Below are positions 1 to 8,005 of a stretch of DNA of 64,000 nucleotides, in pieces. The stretch comes from Robinsoniella peoriensis (GTDB lineage Bacteria > Bacillota > Clostridia > Lachnospirales > Lachnospiraceae). The notes below the pieces were generated by a model. That model searched no databases. It was not told the origin of the DNA and was given only the letters and a program-made list of their open reading frames with translations. The stretch spans positions 124,001-188,000 of the forward strand of contig NZ_JTGN01000004.1 of the NCBI RefSeq assembly GCF_000797495.1. The letters run 5' to 3'. Within the stretch, counting starts at the first letter, position 1. Each line of letters opens with the position of its first letter. The position numbers and the translations under genes are program-made.

Positions 1-259
1 GCAAGGACCAATGTAAAGGTTCTTTCCACAGTCGGTATAGAAAGGCGGAAACAAATTGAATGTTACATCTACCTGCCTTCCTGTCAGCTGTTCCATTCAG
101 CGCTCTGATTTCCTGCGGTGTATGATAACTTCCATTTAATTCTGCTGTCAGACGCAAAGCCTCCTGTGAAAACCAATGCATACACTCATGTATCTTAGAT
201 CCACAGGTTATTATTTTTCCGCTTTCCATATATTCTAAAAACTCTTTTATATCAATCAT
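1..259 (-). pseudogene. Maltose/galactoside O-acetyltransferase-like gene, 5' part only, frameshifted
   Basis: The ATG at 259-257 opens a frame reading MIDIKEFLEYMESGK and then PQEIRAL. After the CTG at 100-98 one extra base shifts the frame. The +1 frame continues as MEQLTGRQVDVTF and then FPPFYTDCGKNLYIGP to the window edge. Both halves match the N-terminal region of maltose O-acetyltransferase/LacA-type hexapeptide transferases (the PPFYxDxGxNxxIG motif), which acetylate sugars using acetyl-CoA. The left edge cuts off the catalytic left-handed helix region. A GGAG-like site precedes the ATG. The gene is divergent from the LysR gene at 441, a common LysR-target arrangement. The frameshift could be a real mutation or a base error in a short A run. 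Confidence 0.7.
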
Positions 260-440
260 TTCTGTTCTCCTGACTTTATTAATTTATTTATCCGCTACTT
301 TTTCATTTGCAGTATATTTTGGATGCAATATAATAGCCAATACTTATATCATATTAATCAGCATAGTTGAAACCTATATATTTTCGTGTTAAAGTATTGA
401 TAAAAGTATAAATAAATTCAATTGCAAAGGAGATTTTCAG

Positions 441-1328
441 ATGGAATTACGAGTGCTTAATTATTTTCTGGCAATTGCGCGAGAACAAAGTATTGTGGGG
501 GCTGCAGAATCACTGCATCTGTCTCAGCCGACACTTTCCACACAGATTAAAAATATGGAAGAAGAACTGGGAAAGCAGCTGCTGATCCGCGGAACAAAGG
601 GTTCTCGGAAGGTTACACTGACAGAGGAAGGGATGATACTTCGCAAACGAGCAGAAGAGATATTGGATCTTGTAAAAAAAACAGAGAAGGAAATCACGCT
701 TTCGGACGATATCCTTATGGGAGATATCTACATTGGAACAGGCGAAACTGATGCTATACGCCTAATCGCAAAGGCTGCAAAAAACTTACAGAAATCACAT
801 CCTGGCATTCATTATCATATATCCAGCGGGAATGCAGAATTCGTTACCGAGCGGCTGGATAAAGGATTAATTGATTTCGGTCTTATCTTTTCCACCGTGG
901 ATTATACGAAATTTAATTCTTTAAAGATGCCTGCGAAAGACATCTGGGGTGTCCTGATGAGAAAAGATTCCGAGTTGGCGATAAAAGAAGTTATTACACC
1001 CGAGGATTTGTGGGAAAAACCCCTGATCTTTTCTCAGCAGGAGGACAAAGGTGGACGTATCTTACAATGGATGAATAAAAAAGCCACTGACTTAAACATT
1101 GTCGCTACTTACAATCTGATATTTAATGCTTCCATAATGGTTGATGAAGGCCTTGGATATGCGATTACTTTTAATGGAATTATTAATACAACAGGAGTTA
1201 GTAATCTTTGTTTCCGACCTCTTTCACCCTGTCTTGATAATGAAATGAATATTATCTGGAAAAAATATCAGTTGTTTTCCAAGCCTGCTGAAAAATTTTT
1301 GTCGGTCTTGCAGGATGCTTTTCGTTAG
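441..1328 (+). CDS. LysR family transcriptional regulator
   Basis: This 295-residue protein has the LysR plan. An N-terminal winged helix-turn-helix spans about residues 1-60 (RVLNYFLAIAREQSI, then LHLSQPTLSTQIKNME), and an effector-binding domain follows from about 90. AAGGAG sits 8 bases before the ATG. It is divergent from the broken acetyltransferase gene, whose 181-bp shared upstream region would be its likeliest target. It converges on the phosphorylase gene with only 39 bp between the stop codons, and I see no terminator there. The ligand cannot be told from sequence. Confidence 0.9.
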   Translation: MELRVLNYFLAIAREQSIVGAAESLHLSQPTLSTQIKNMEEELGKQLLIRGTKGSRKVTLTEEGMILRKRAEEILDLVKKTEKEITLSDDILMGDIYIGTGETDAIRLIAKAAKNLQKSHPGIHYHISSGNAEFVTERLDKGLIDFGLIFSTVDYTKFNSLKMPAKDIWGVLMRKDSELAIKEVITPEDLWEKPLIFSQQEDKGGRILQWMNKKATDLNIVATYNLIFNASIMVDEGLGYAITFNGIINTTGVSNLCFRPLSPCLDNEMNIIWKKYQLFSKPAEKFLSVLQDAFR

Positions 1329-1367
1329 CCCGGCTCATAAGGGGCAATATCAGGTGTCTTTTCCCAT

Positions 1368-4300
1368 CTATAAATACACCTCTATCCCATCGACCCCTTC
1401 TTCCCGTATCTCTTCCACAATGCTTCCCTGCAGCTTCTCACCGCATATCTCAATGACTTCCCTGTTCTTCCTTGTGATGATATATTTCTTTACACTATAA
1501 TTCCCCGGGATATAATCCTGTTGGTTCTCTAAATGATACACCACCGGGATACTTCCCAAAAACGCTGCCTGCACTTCCCTCTGTTCGTCAATCAGATATG
1601 CCGGAAGCATTGGCTGCAGTGCCAGGGTCAGTGTCCCATCTAAGACTCTAAATGGCTTTTCCCCAAACATCATGATCTGCCACATCTGCACGAACTCTGC
1701 CGTGGATCCGCTTAGCCTGGCGACAAATCCACGCCCGTGCAGTTTCGGGTCGGGATTGGCGGAACTGGCGATAAAGGAGGAATTTTCCAGGATGCTTCTG
1801 CCATACCTCTCTTCTTTTTGAAACGGAATGGCTGCTCTTTGAAAGTCCCCGGTAAATGCATCATACAATCCGGACTTTAGCAGTTCCAGCAGATATTTAT
1901 ACTCCATATGGAGCCAGATTGATTCATTTTCCAGCCATCCTGGGGTAAAGGCTCTTGCACGCCCGATTTCATAGGACTCCTGTTCTAAAGAGGCATTTAC
2001 CTTATACATGCCCAATGCCCTGTCGTAAAGCCCACTGTCTTTTACCTGCTGATACAGGCGGTATTTCTTTTCCCGGTTCATATCCAGCTTCAGAAAACGG
2101 ACCGGGCCTTCCAGAAAATAGGGCAGCATTTTGGCTTTGACTTCCGTCGGTAGAATTCCGAAAGCGTCTTCTTCATAAGCCAGCACCTCGTAAGAAAAAT
2201 AAGCCGGGCTAATGCCATGTCCAATCTCCAGGGCTTTTTCGATTCCCATTATAACCGCAGTTTGAAATACTTTTAAGATACGTACTGCTTCTTCACGGAT
2301 GATTATTGCTTTATTTCCAGATAAACAGCCGCAGGTGCTCTCCCAATACGCCTCCTTCGCATCGTTTACCAGATTCCAGCGGGTCAGCATATCCTCGGTA
2401 GTCTGAGCATCCACCATCTTAACAACCAGGTTCATCAGTTCCTGTGGCACGGAAAGTTTTCTATCATACTTTTCCAGTGCAGACAGCAGGAAGCTTAAAT
2501 TTCTAGCCAATTCATAGGTTTCACACATGGAGGAGCCAAGCAGTCCCGGTAGTCCGTTTAAGGCATCATACCATCCAGGCTTTCCTCCCTCCATTTCGAT
2601 ACCCATGCCATTTAGATCAAGGGCTGCCGTCTTCACCACACAGATTAAAAAGAGCTTTTCAGCCAGGGTACTGGTAACTTTTCTGCCATTTTCCTCCTCC
2701 AGATACTCCTTCTTATCCCCTTGGGGATTTTTCTTCAGGTAATGATACTGGCGAATGCCCTGCCTGGTATGTACATAGCGCTTTTTCCTTGGCAAAAGAG
2801 TAACCGCCGCCTGTTTGTACAGATACGTATTATCTTGAAACAGCAGGCTTTCTTCCTTTTCCGGATATATGGTCAGATAAGATTCAACCAGGTCTAAATT
2901 GTAAGTCCAGTGATCTGACCAATAACCTTCCATATAACTGGTTTTACAGTCACTTTCTGCCTGGGCCATCTTCTGGTGGAACAGTTCCTCTATCTTCATT
3001 TCCTGTCCAGGATATGCATCTGCCAGCTCCTGATAGAGCTGTCCCGGAGTAAAGGAGGTTTCTTCTCCCGCCATATGGTAAGTGGTTTTCTCAATGCCAA
3101 GGGGATTATAGCCGTCTATTTGAATGCAGTTGTAGAACATCTTTATATTGGCTTCCCGGACAAAGGGTGAAAACTGTACATCACTTCTTCTATTCTGATT
3201 GACATCCCTGAAGTTCCCGTTTCCCTGAGTATAGAACTCAGGCAGTATCCGGAAGAAATTATAGTCCCTTTCCACGTCCCCATGTTTTCTGGAATAGAGG
3301 TAAAACAGCTTGTTTCCACCCAGAATCATGGGACAGCCGCCCCGCAGTACATTGTCCAGATAAGTCTGGCGGCAGTAGAGATCAAAGCTTTTGGAAGCAG
3401 TTTTGGTGGCAATCCGGTCTGTTAGCTGCATGGTAATTTCATAGGATTTTGCTTCTTTATTCTTAAAATAGTCCGGTTGTAAGGTCTTTTCATACAGCCG
3501 CTTTAGTAATGTTTGATTTTTCGATTGCCCAAACACTTCCACAAAGGAGCAGGTTTCTCCCGGCAGAATTTCCCGCTCCAGTGCGAAGAAACAGCATGGC
3601 AGGATATTTTGCGCAATCTGCTTTCCTTCCAGCAGTTCAGACAAAGATTTTTCCTGAAAACAGAGTGGATTTTCCAGGGAATTGTCATATCCAAAAACAT
3701 GCTCCTGATTGATCACAGCGGGCAGCACTTCCCCGGAAGACGCGAAAGCAAAACCAAAATTGCCGCCCTCCACCTCTTTTACTTCTGCAATGTCGTCGGT
3801 ACTCACACGCATTTTACAGTAGGGAATTCCGGTCTCATGATTTAATACCTCCATCCATGCCTTGGATGTCTGTCCCTCCACCTTCATACTCTGCCAGTCT
3901 ATTCCGTAGGGCAGCATTTCTGCCATCCCATCCAGTACCTCAATGGATGCCCTTTGGCTGCCTTTGTTGCAGATGTAAACCTGTCGTACCAGCCCGCCCA
4001 GTTCTTCCGATGGCAAGGTGTAATATTTCACGGTAATTTCCAGGTTCAGGTCGGTATTCTCCTCCCGTATGGTCAAATCATTCATACCAATCCGCATTTC
4101 TTTATCGTAAGCGTCCCGGGTAAATGCCTCCGTGTAAACGCCGTTTACTTTCATAAAAGTGCGAAAGCCCATTCGTTTAGTCCGCTGATAAGCCTGATGT
4201 GCAGGGTAAAATTCCATTAGGGCATGATCTTTGTCTTCTAAACCAAAGCTGGTGATGCCCTGGCCGCGATTCACATAAAAGCACCAGACCGGAATCCCAT

Positions 4301-4388
4301 GTATACCGTTAAGTCCCGGCAGAAAGCTTGCAAAAGTCGGTTTCTTATGGTAATCCTGTATGATGTATCGGTTATTATTATCAAACAT
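1368..4388 (-). CDS. GH94-clan glycoside phosphorylase-like protein (cellobiose phosphorylase-like)
   Basis: A cytoplasmic protein of about 1006 aa without a signal peptide, resembling cellobiose/beta-glucan phosphorylases of the GH94/GH149/GH161 clan. These cleave a beta-glucoside with phosphate and release a sugar 1-phosphate. Features include an N-terminal beta-sandwich, a motif FRDVNQNRR near residue 395, and GWYDALNGLPG near 605, whose Asp sits where the family places its general acid. Family and substrate remain open. The chosen ATG at 4388-4386 has AAGGAG 7 bases upstream. A TTG at 4412 would add eight residues but sits inside a mobile-element remnant. This is the last gene of the operon that starts at 16146. 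Confidence 0.75.
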   Translation of the reverse strand: MFDNNNRYIIQDYHKKPTFASFLPGLNGIHGIPVWCFYVNRGQGITSFGLEDKDHALMEFYPAHQAYQRTKRMGFRTFMKVNGVYTEAFTRDAYDKEMRIGMNDLTIREENTDLNLEITVKYYTLPSEELGGLVRQVYICNKGSQRASIEVLDGMAEMLPYGIDWQSMKVEGQTSKAWMEVLNHETGIPYCKMRVSTDDIAEVKEVEGGNFGFAFASSGEVLPAVINQEHVFGYDNSLENPLCFQEKSLSELLEGKQIAQNILPCCFFALEREILPGETCSFVEVFGQSKNQTLLKRLYEKTLQPDYFKNKEAKSYEITMQLTDRIATKTASKSFDLYCRQTYLDNVLRGGCPMILGGNKLFYLYSRKHGDVERDYNFFRILPEFYTQGNGNFRDVNQNRRSDVQFSPFVREANIKMFYNCIQIDGYNPLGIEKTTYHMAGEETSFTPGQLYQELADAYPGQEMKIEELFHQKMAQAESDCKTSYMEGYWSDHWTYNLDLVESYLTIYPEKEESLLFQDNTYLYKQAAVTLLPRKKRYVHTRQGIRQYHYLKKNPQGDKKEYLEEENGRKVTSTLAEKLFLICVVKTAALDLNGMGIEMEGGKPGWYDALNGLPGLLGSSMCETYELARNLSFLLSALEKYDRKLSVPQELMNLVVKMVDAQTTEDMLTRWNLVNDAKEAYWESTCGCLSGNKAIIIREEAVRILKVFQTAVIMGIEKALEIGHGISPAYFSYEVLAYEEDAFGILPTEVKAKMLPYFLEGPVRFLKLDMNREKKYRLYQQVKDSGLYDRALGMYKVNASLEQESYEIGRARAFTPGWLENESIWLHMEYKYLLELLKSGLYDAFTGDFQRAAIPFQKEERYGRSILENSSFIASSANPDPKLHGRGFVARLSGSTAEFVQMWQIMMFGEKPFRVLDGTLTLALQPMLPAYLIDEQREVQAAFLGSIPVVYHLENQQDYIPGNYSVKKYIITRKNREVIEICGEKLQGSIVEEIREEGVDGIEVYL

Positions 4389-4396
4389 AGTCTTCT

Positions 4397-4468
4397 CCTT
4401 CATCCGGGTCAAATCTCCCTCAAACTGTTACACACATCTGCCCCAAAGCAATTTCAAAACACGCTGTA
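4397..4468 (-). repeat. Fragment of the 164-bp inverted-repeat element, reverse orientation
   Basis: On the minus strand this segment matches the left 72 bp of the full element at 12809-12972 with about nine differences, from the terminal TA through ATGAAGG. It fills most of the 88-bp gap between the sulfatase and the phosphorylase. The Shine-Dalgarno of the phosphorylase gene (4395-4400) straddles its inner edge. Confidence 0.8.
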
Positions 4469-4476
4469 ACGGTTGT

Positions 4477-5934
4477 TTATCGCTGTATTCCCATTCTCCT
4501 ATACTGTTCTTTCGGACAATCATTTTTCTCCATGAGCCTAATCATCAGCGCAAGCATCTCTGCTTCCTTTTCTTCATCGTTTATGGGACTGTTCTGAAAA
4601 GGATCCAGCTTCAAATCATAAAGTCTTGTCCCAAAGTGCCGTGGAGGACCGTCACCCAGCCCTCTGACAGCTTCAAACCGCATGAGGGGCATTTCCCTGG
4701 TAAAGGAAAAAGGTGGTGAAATCTCCATGGTGCACATTTCTTCCCTGGAGAAGAAACTTCGCATATGGGTGGGCATCTGGGTATATTCATACAGTGGTTT
4801 ATTATTTGGCACAGAGTCCCTCATGTATACGAAACGTCCGTCTGTCACATTGATCTGTCCCCCATGCATCCCAAACAATGCGCCCTCCCGAACCGGTGTA
4901 TCTTTTAAAATGGTATCTGCCAGGGGCTTGCCCTCCATCTCTCCTGGAATCTCTGTCTGAAAATACTGAAGCAGGGTTGCGGGGATATCAATGGTCTGTA
5001 CCAGTGCCTCTCTTCGGACATTGCAGACCTGGCTTCCCGGATCCCATAGAAAAAGAGGGATATGGGCAATTTCTTCATAAAATGGATGTACCGATTTTGC
5101 CCAGCAGTCATGTTCCCCCAAAAGGTAGCCATGGTCGGTATTGACAATAAGCATGGTATCTTTCCACATATCATGTTCATCCATAAAGTCCAGTATCTTG
5201 CCAAGCCAGGCATCACACATAGTAAGCAAAGCTGCGTATTCATAGCGGCAGTGCTTCACTTGTTCCGGTTCTTCCGTAACCTCACCGTAAGAAGGCCAGT
5301 CAAACTGCGGCCCCTTATAATCATGGGGATAGTATACCTTGTATTTTTCCATAGCGAAGAAAGGCTCGTGGGGATCAAAGGTCTCCAGATGCAGGAACCA
5401 ATTGTCCTCTGCCTGGTTTTTTTCCAGAAATTCCAGCCCCAGCTTAAACACTCTGGACTGGGGATGCTCTTTCTCGGTATGGACATAGCTGCGGTTGATA
5501 ACATCCTGGACCCACGCCTGGCCTAAGTGGTCCGGAATCAGCGGTTCTTTCACAACACCTTTCCACCGGTCACCTTCCTGCCCGCGCACCATTTCCCAGG
5601 TATGATAACGGTGATGGTAAGTACAGCCGCCGTCCTCCCAATAATGCTGATGGTCACTTATCAAATGTGTATAAATGCCGTTTTGCTGCAACCGTTCCGG
5701 CATGGAATCGTCATAAGGTTCAATTGGACCCCAGCTGCGATGAAGAAAGTTGTATCTGCCTGTATGTAATTCACGCCTCGCCGGCATGCACGGGAGGCTC
5801 CCGGCGTATGCATGATCAAAAACCACTGTCTTCTTTGCCAGACGCTGAAAATTAGGCGTGTGTGTCCAGTCGCAGCCGTAGGGTGATAACAGATTCCGGT
5901 TCAGGGAATCAAACATAACCATAATTGCCCGCAT
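4477..5934 (-). CDS. Sulfatase family protein (type I, Cys-type), cytoplasmic
   Basis: A 485-residue alkaline-phosphatase-superfamily sulfatase. It hydrolyses a sulfate ester after its Cys is converted to formylglycine. The signature C49-M-P-A-R53 followed by LHTGR is present, with an early metal Asp in MFDSLNRN and a downstream NTDHGYLLGEH motif. There is no signal peptide, so it should act on imported sulfated sugars inside the cell. Its maturase is not in this window. GGAGG precedes the ATG, which follows the URO-D stop by 13 bp, showing one transcript. The true substrate is unknown; some relatives act on phosphonate or phosphate esters. Confidence 0.88.
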   Translation of the reverse strand: MRAIMVMFDSLNRNLLSPYGCDWTHTPNFQRLAKKTVVFDHAYAGSLPCMPARRELHTGRYNFLHRSWGPIEPYDDSMPERLQQNGIYTHLISDHQHYWEDGGCTYHHRYHTWEMVRGQEGDRWKGVVKEPLIPDHLGQAWVQDVINRSYVHTEKEHPQSRVFKLGLEFLEKNQAEDNWFLHLETFDPHEPFFAMEKYKVYYPHDYKGPQFDWPSYGEVTEEPEQVKHCRYEYAALLTMCDAWLGKILDFMDEHDMWKDTMLIVNTDHGYLLGEHDCWAKSVHPFYEEIAHIPLFLWDPGSQVCNVRREALVQTIDIPATLLQYFQTEIPGEMEGKPLADTILKDTPVREGALFGMHGGQINVTDGRFVYMRDSVPNNKPLYEYTQMPTHMRSFFSREEMCTMEISPPFSFTREMPLMRFEAVRGLGDGPPRHFGTRLYDLKLDPFQNSPINDEEKEAEMLALMIRLMEKNDCPKEQYRRMGIQR

Positions 5935-5947
5935 AGTATTCCTCCTG

Positions 5948-7039
5948 TTATTTCATTGGCAGTGCAAATAAAAACTCACGGATTTCCTTTAAAGTATCCG
6001 GTGTACAGCCCGGTGGAATAATGCCTCCGGTACCCACCACCAGCCCGCGATAGCTCTCCATATCAGCCAGATATCCCGCAAGCTCTTTTTTAATCTCCGC
6101 CACAGGTTTTAACCAGGTCAGACAGTTACTGCCTCCGATCAGTGCTTTATCCGGCAAATAACTGCGGACCTTAAAAAAATCAGTATTTCCGATGGGCGGT
6201 GTGCTAAGGGCTTCGATCCCGGTAAATGGTATGTCCCCAAGCAGCGGCAAAACCGCCTGCAGATGTCCGCACATATGGAACACAAGCCTTTTATCATACC
6301 CTCTGCACAAGTCTGCATATTCCATTAAATGACCATGGCAATACGCGTCAAACTGGCTGGGGCTAATGATTGAAGTCGATGTATTTTCGGTAAAATAAAG
6401 AACATCCGCCGGACTGTACTCACACATGATACCTGTACTTTCCACGTTTACCCGCTGCATTTGTGCAAACAGCTCCCGAAGCTCCTCCTCATAATCAAAC
6501 AGAAGATACTGTCCATTTTCAATACCGGCATACCACTCCACAAAGTCCATCAGTGGTGATTCACTGATGTTGGATACACATAAGCCCCGGTGACCAAGGA
6601 TTTCATATTGTTCCTGACCGGCTCTGACTGCCTCCATGTCCGGCTCTGCGGTAGTATCCTGAAAATATCTGGTCAGAATTTCAATGTCCTTTTCGTTTTC
6701 CACAATCTGCTTATGAGGATGATAGGAATCTGTGGAGGCATCATAAAGAAGAATTCCCTCTAAAGTGCCAATGGGTGTTGTAAAACTGCGGATCATCCTT
6801 CCATTCTCTACAACTTCCTGACAGGAGCAGTCATGATTACGTAATTTCACACAGGGCGGCAGATAAATCTGTATATCCGTCCCCGCATAGTCATGGACTT
6901 CCCGAACTGACATGCTTTTAAAAGGTTCCTGCTGCGCTCTCATATAGCTACCGTCAAATATCTTCGGCCAGAATACCAGGCGGTCTGTTTCCTCTAAATC
7001 CAAGGTTCTAAGCCATCGTTCCTTACTATTTAATTCCAT
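5948..7039 (-). CDS. Uroporphyrinogen decarboxylase (URO-D) superfamily protein 1
   Basis: A 363-residue protein of the URO-D/methylcobalamin methyltransferase superfamily. The conserved FHMCGH segment gives H255 and C257 of the H-x-C zinc pair used by MtaA-type enzymes. The third ligand, normally in a PGC motif before IPP, is Gly here (GTGGIIPP), with C345 a few residues later. No heme or corrinoid partner gene is nearby, so true porphyrin decarboxylation or corrinoid methyl transfer is not supported. It lies 3 bp after the EamA stop, with AAGGAG 9 bases before its ATG. Two URO-D-like genes in one sugar operon suggest a catabolic role, function unknown. Confidence 0.82.
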   Translation of the reverse strand: MELNSKERWLRTLDLEETDRLVFWPKIFDGSYMRAQQEPFKSMSVREVHDYAGTDIQIYLPPCVKLRNHDCSCQEVVENGRMIRSFTTPIGTLEGILLYDASTDSYHPHKQIVENEKDIEILTRYFQDTTAEPDMEAVRAGQEQYEILGHRGLCVSNISESPLMDFVEWYAGIENGQYLLFDYEEELRELFAQMQRVNVESTGIMCEYSPADVLYFTENTSTSIISPSQFDAYCHGHLMEYADLCRGYDKRLVFHMCGHLQAVLPLLGDIPFTGIEALSTPPIGNTDFFKVRSYLPDKALIGGSNCLTWLKPVAEIKKELAGYLADMESYRGLVVGTGGIIPPGCTPDTLKEIREFLFALPMK

Positions 7040-7042
7040 CGT

Positions 7043-7993
7043 TCAGCTCTCCTTAATCTGCATAATTCCATTCCCGTTTTCCCTCTTCTTTTGACGGGCA
7101 TCCTGGAAATACTGCCATATGTTTGCCAGCAGTATGGAACCAAACATGATTCCTCCACCCAGCAAAAGCCCTGTACTCAGCTTGTCATATCCAATCACAA
7201 CTGACAGAATGGATCCAAACAGGGACTCTGTTGAAACGATAATGCCCACCATTGCGGGCGGTACATATTTTTGTCCAATCATCTGCACCGTCAGCCCTAC
7301 ACCGGTAGCCAGTACCCCCAGATAAAGCATTGCGGTTATTCCTTCTGCACTGCCAAATCCCGTCAGTCCATTTCCCTCTATCAGCAAAAACACAAAAGAC
7401 AGGACGGCGATGACCGAAAACTGCATAAATGCCAGGACACTGACATGGATATGGGGAGCGGTTTCTCCCACAGCAACAATATGTGCCGCAAATAGTACCG
7501 CTCCGATCAGGGTCAGAACATCCCCGGGTGCAAATAAGAACTGGTTACCCGGATTGACTGATAGAACGCCGATTCCCACAAAACTAAGAAGTGCACACAG
7601 GATCAGCACCGCCTTGGGACGTTTCTTCGTAACAATCCAGCAGACAAATGGGACAAATACTACATTCGCACTGGAAATAAATGCGTTATTTCCCGGTGTG
7701 GTGCTTTGCAGGCCAAGGATTTGTGCAAGATTCGCCCCAAAAAACATGGTTCCAAGTAAAACCCCTGTTTTCCATTGCCCCTTCCGATAGTTGGACTTTA
7801 TTTTCCTGGCTCCAAAGATTCCCCATAACACCGCTGCTATGAAAAACCGTCCAAACATCAGGGCAGCTGCACTGATATCTGCATTGAGCGCCATTTTCTG
7901 AAAGACAAAAGAGGTGCCCCAGATGAAAGCCATAATCAGAAGCATAACACTGCCCAGCATCTGCTTATTCCCCGCTTTTTGATCTCTGTTCAT
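7043..7993 (-). CDS. DMT/EamA family transporter
   Basis: A 316-residue integral membrane protein with about ten predicted helices and two EamA halves. The first begins at MLLIMAFIWGTSFVFQKMAL and the second near residue 155. It is a typical 10-TMS drug/metabolite transporter. It lies between the GH3 gene (12 bp away) and URO-D protein 1 (3 bp), with GGGAGG before its ATG, so it is co-transcribed. In this setting it may export a by-product or take up a metabolite; the substrate is not known. Confidence 0.88.
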   Translation of the reverse strand: MNRDQKAGNKQMLGSVMLLIMAFIWGTSFVFQKMALNADISAAALMFGRFFIAAVLWGIFGARKIKSNYRKGQWKTGVLLGTMFFGANLAQILGLQSTTPGNNAFISSANVVFVPFVCWIVTKKRPKAVLILCALLSFVGIGVLSVNPGNQFLFAPGDVLTLIGAVLFAAHIVAVGETAPHIHVSVLAFMQFSVIAVLSFVFLLIEGNGLTGFGSAEGITAMLYLGVLATGVGLTVQMIGQKYVPPAMVGIIVSTESLFGSILSVVIGYDKLSTGLLLGGGIMFGSILLANIWQYFQDARQKKRENGNGIMQIKES

Positions 7994-8005
7994 GATTCCT
8001 CCCGT

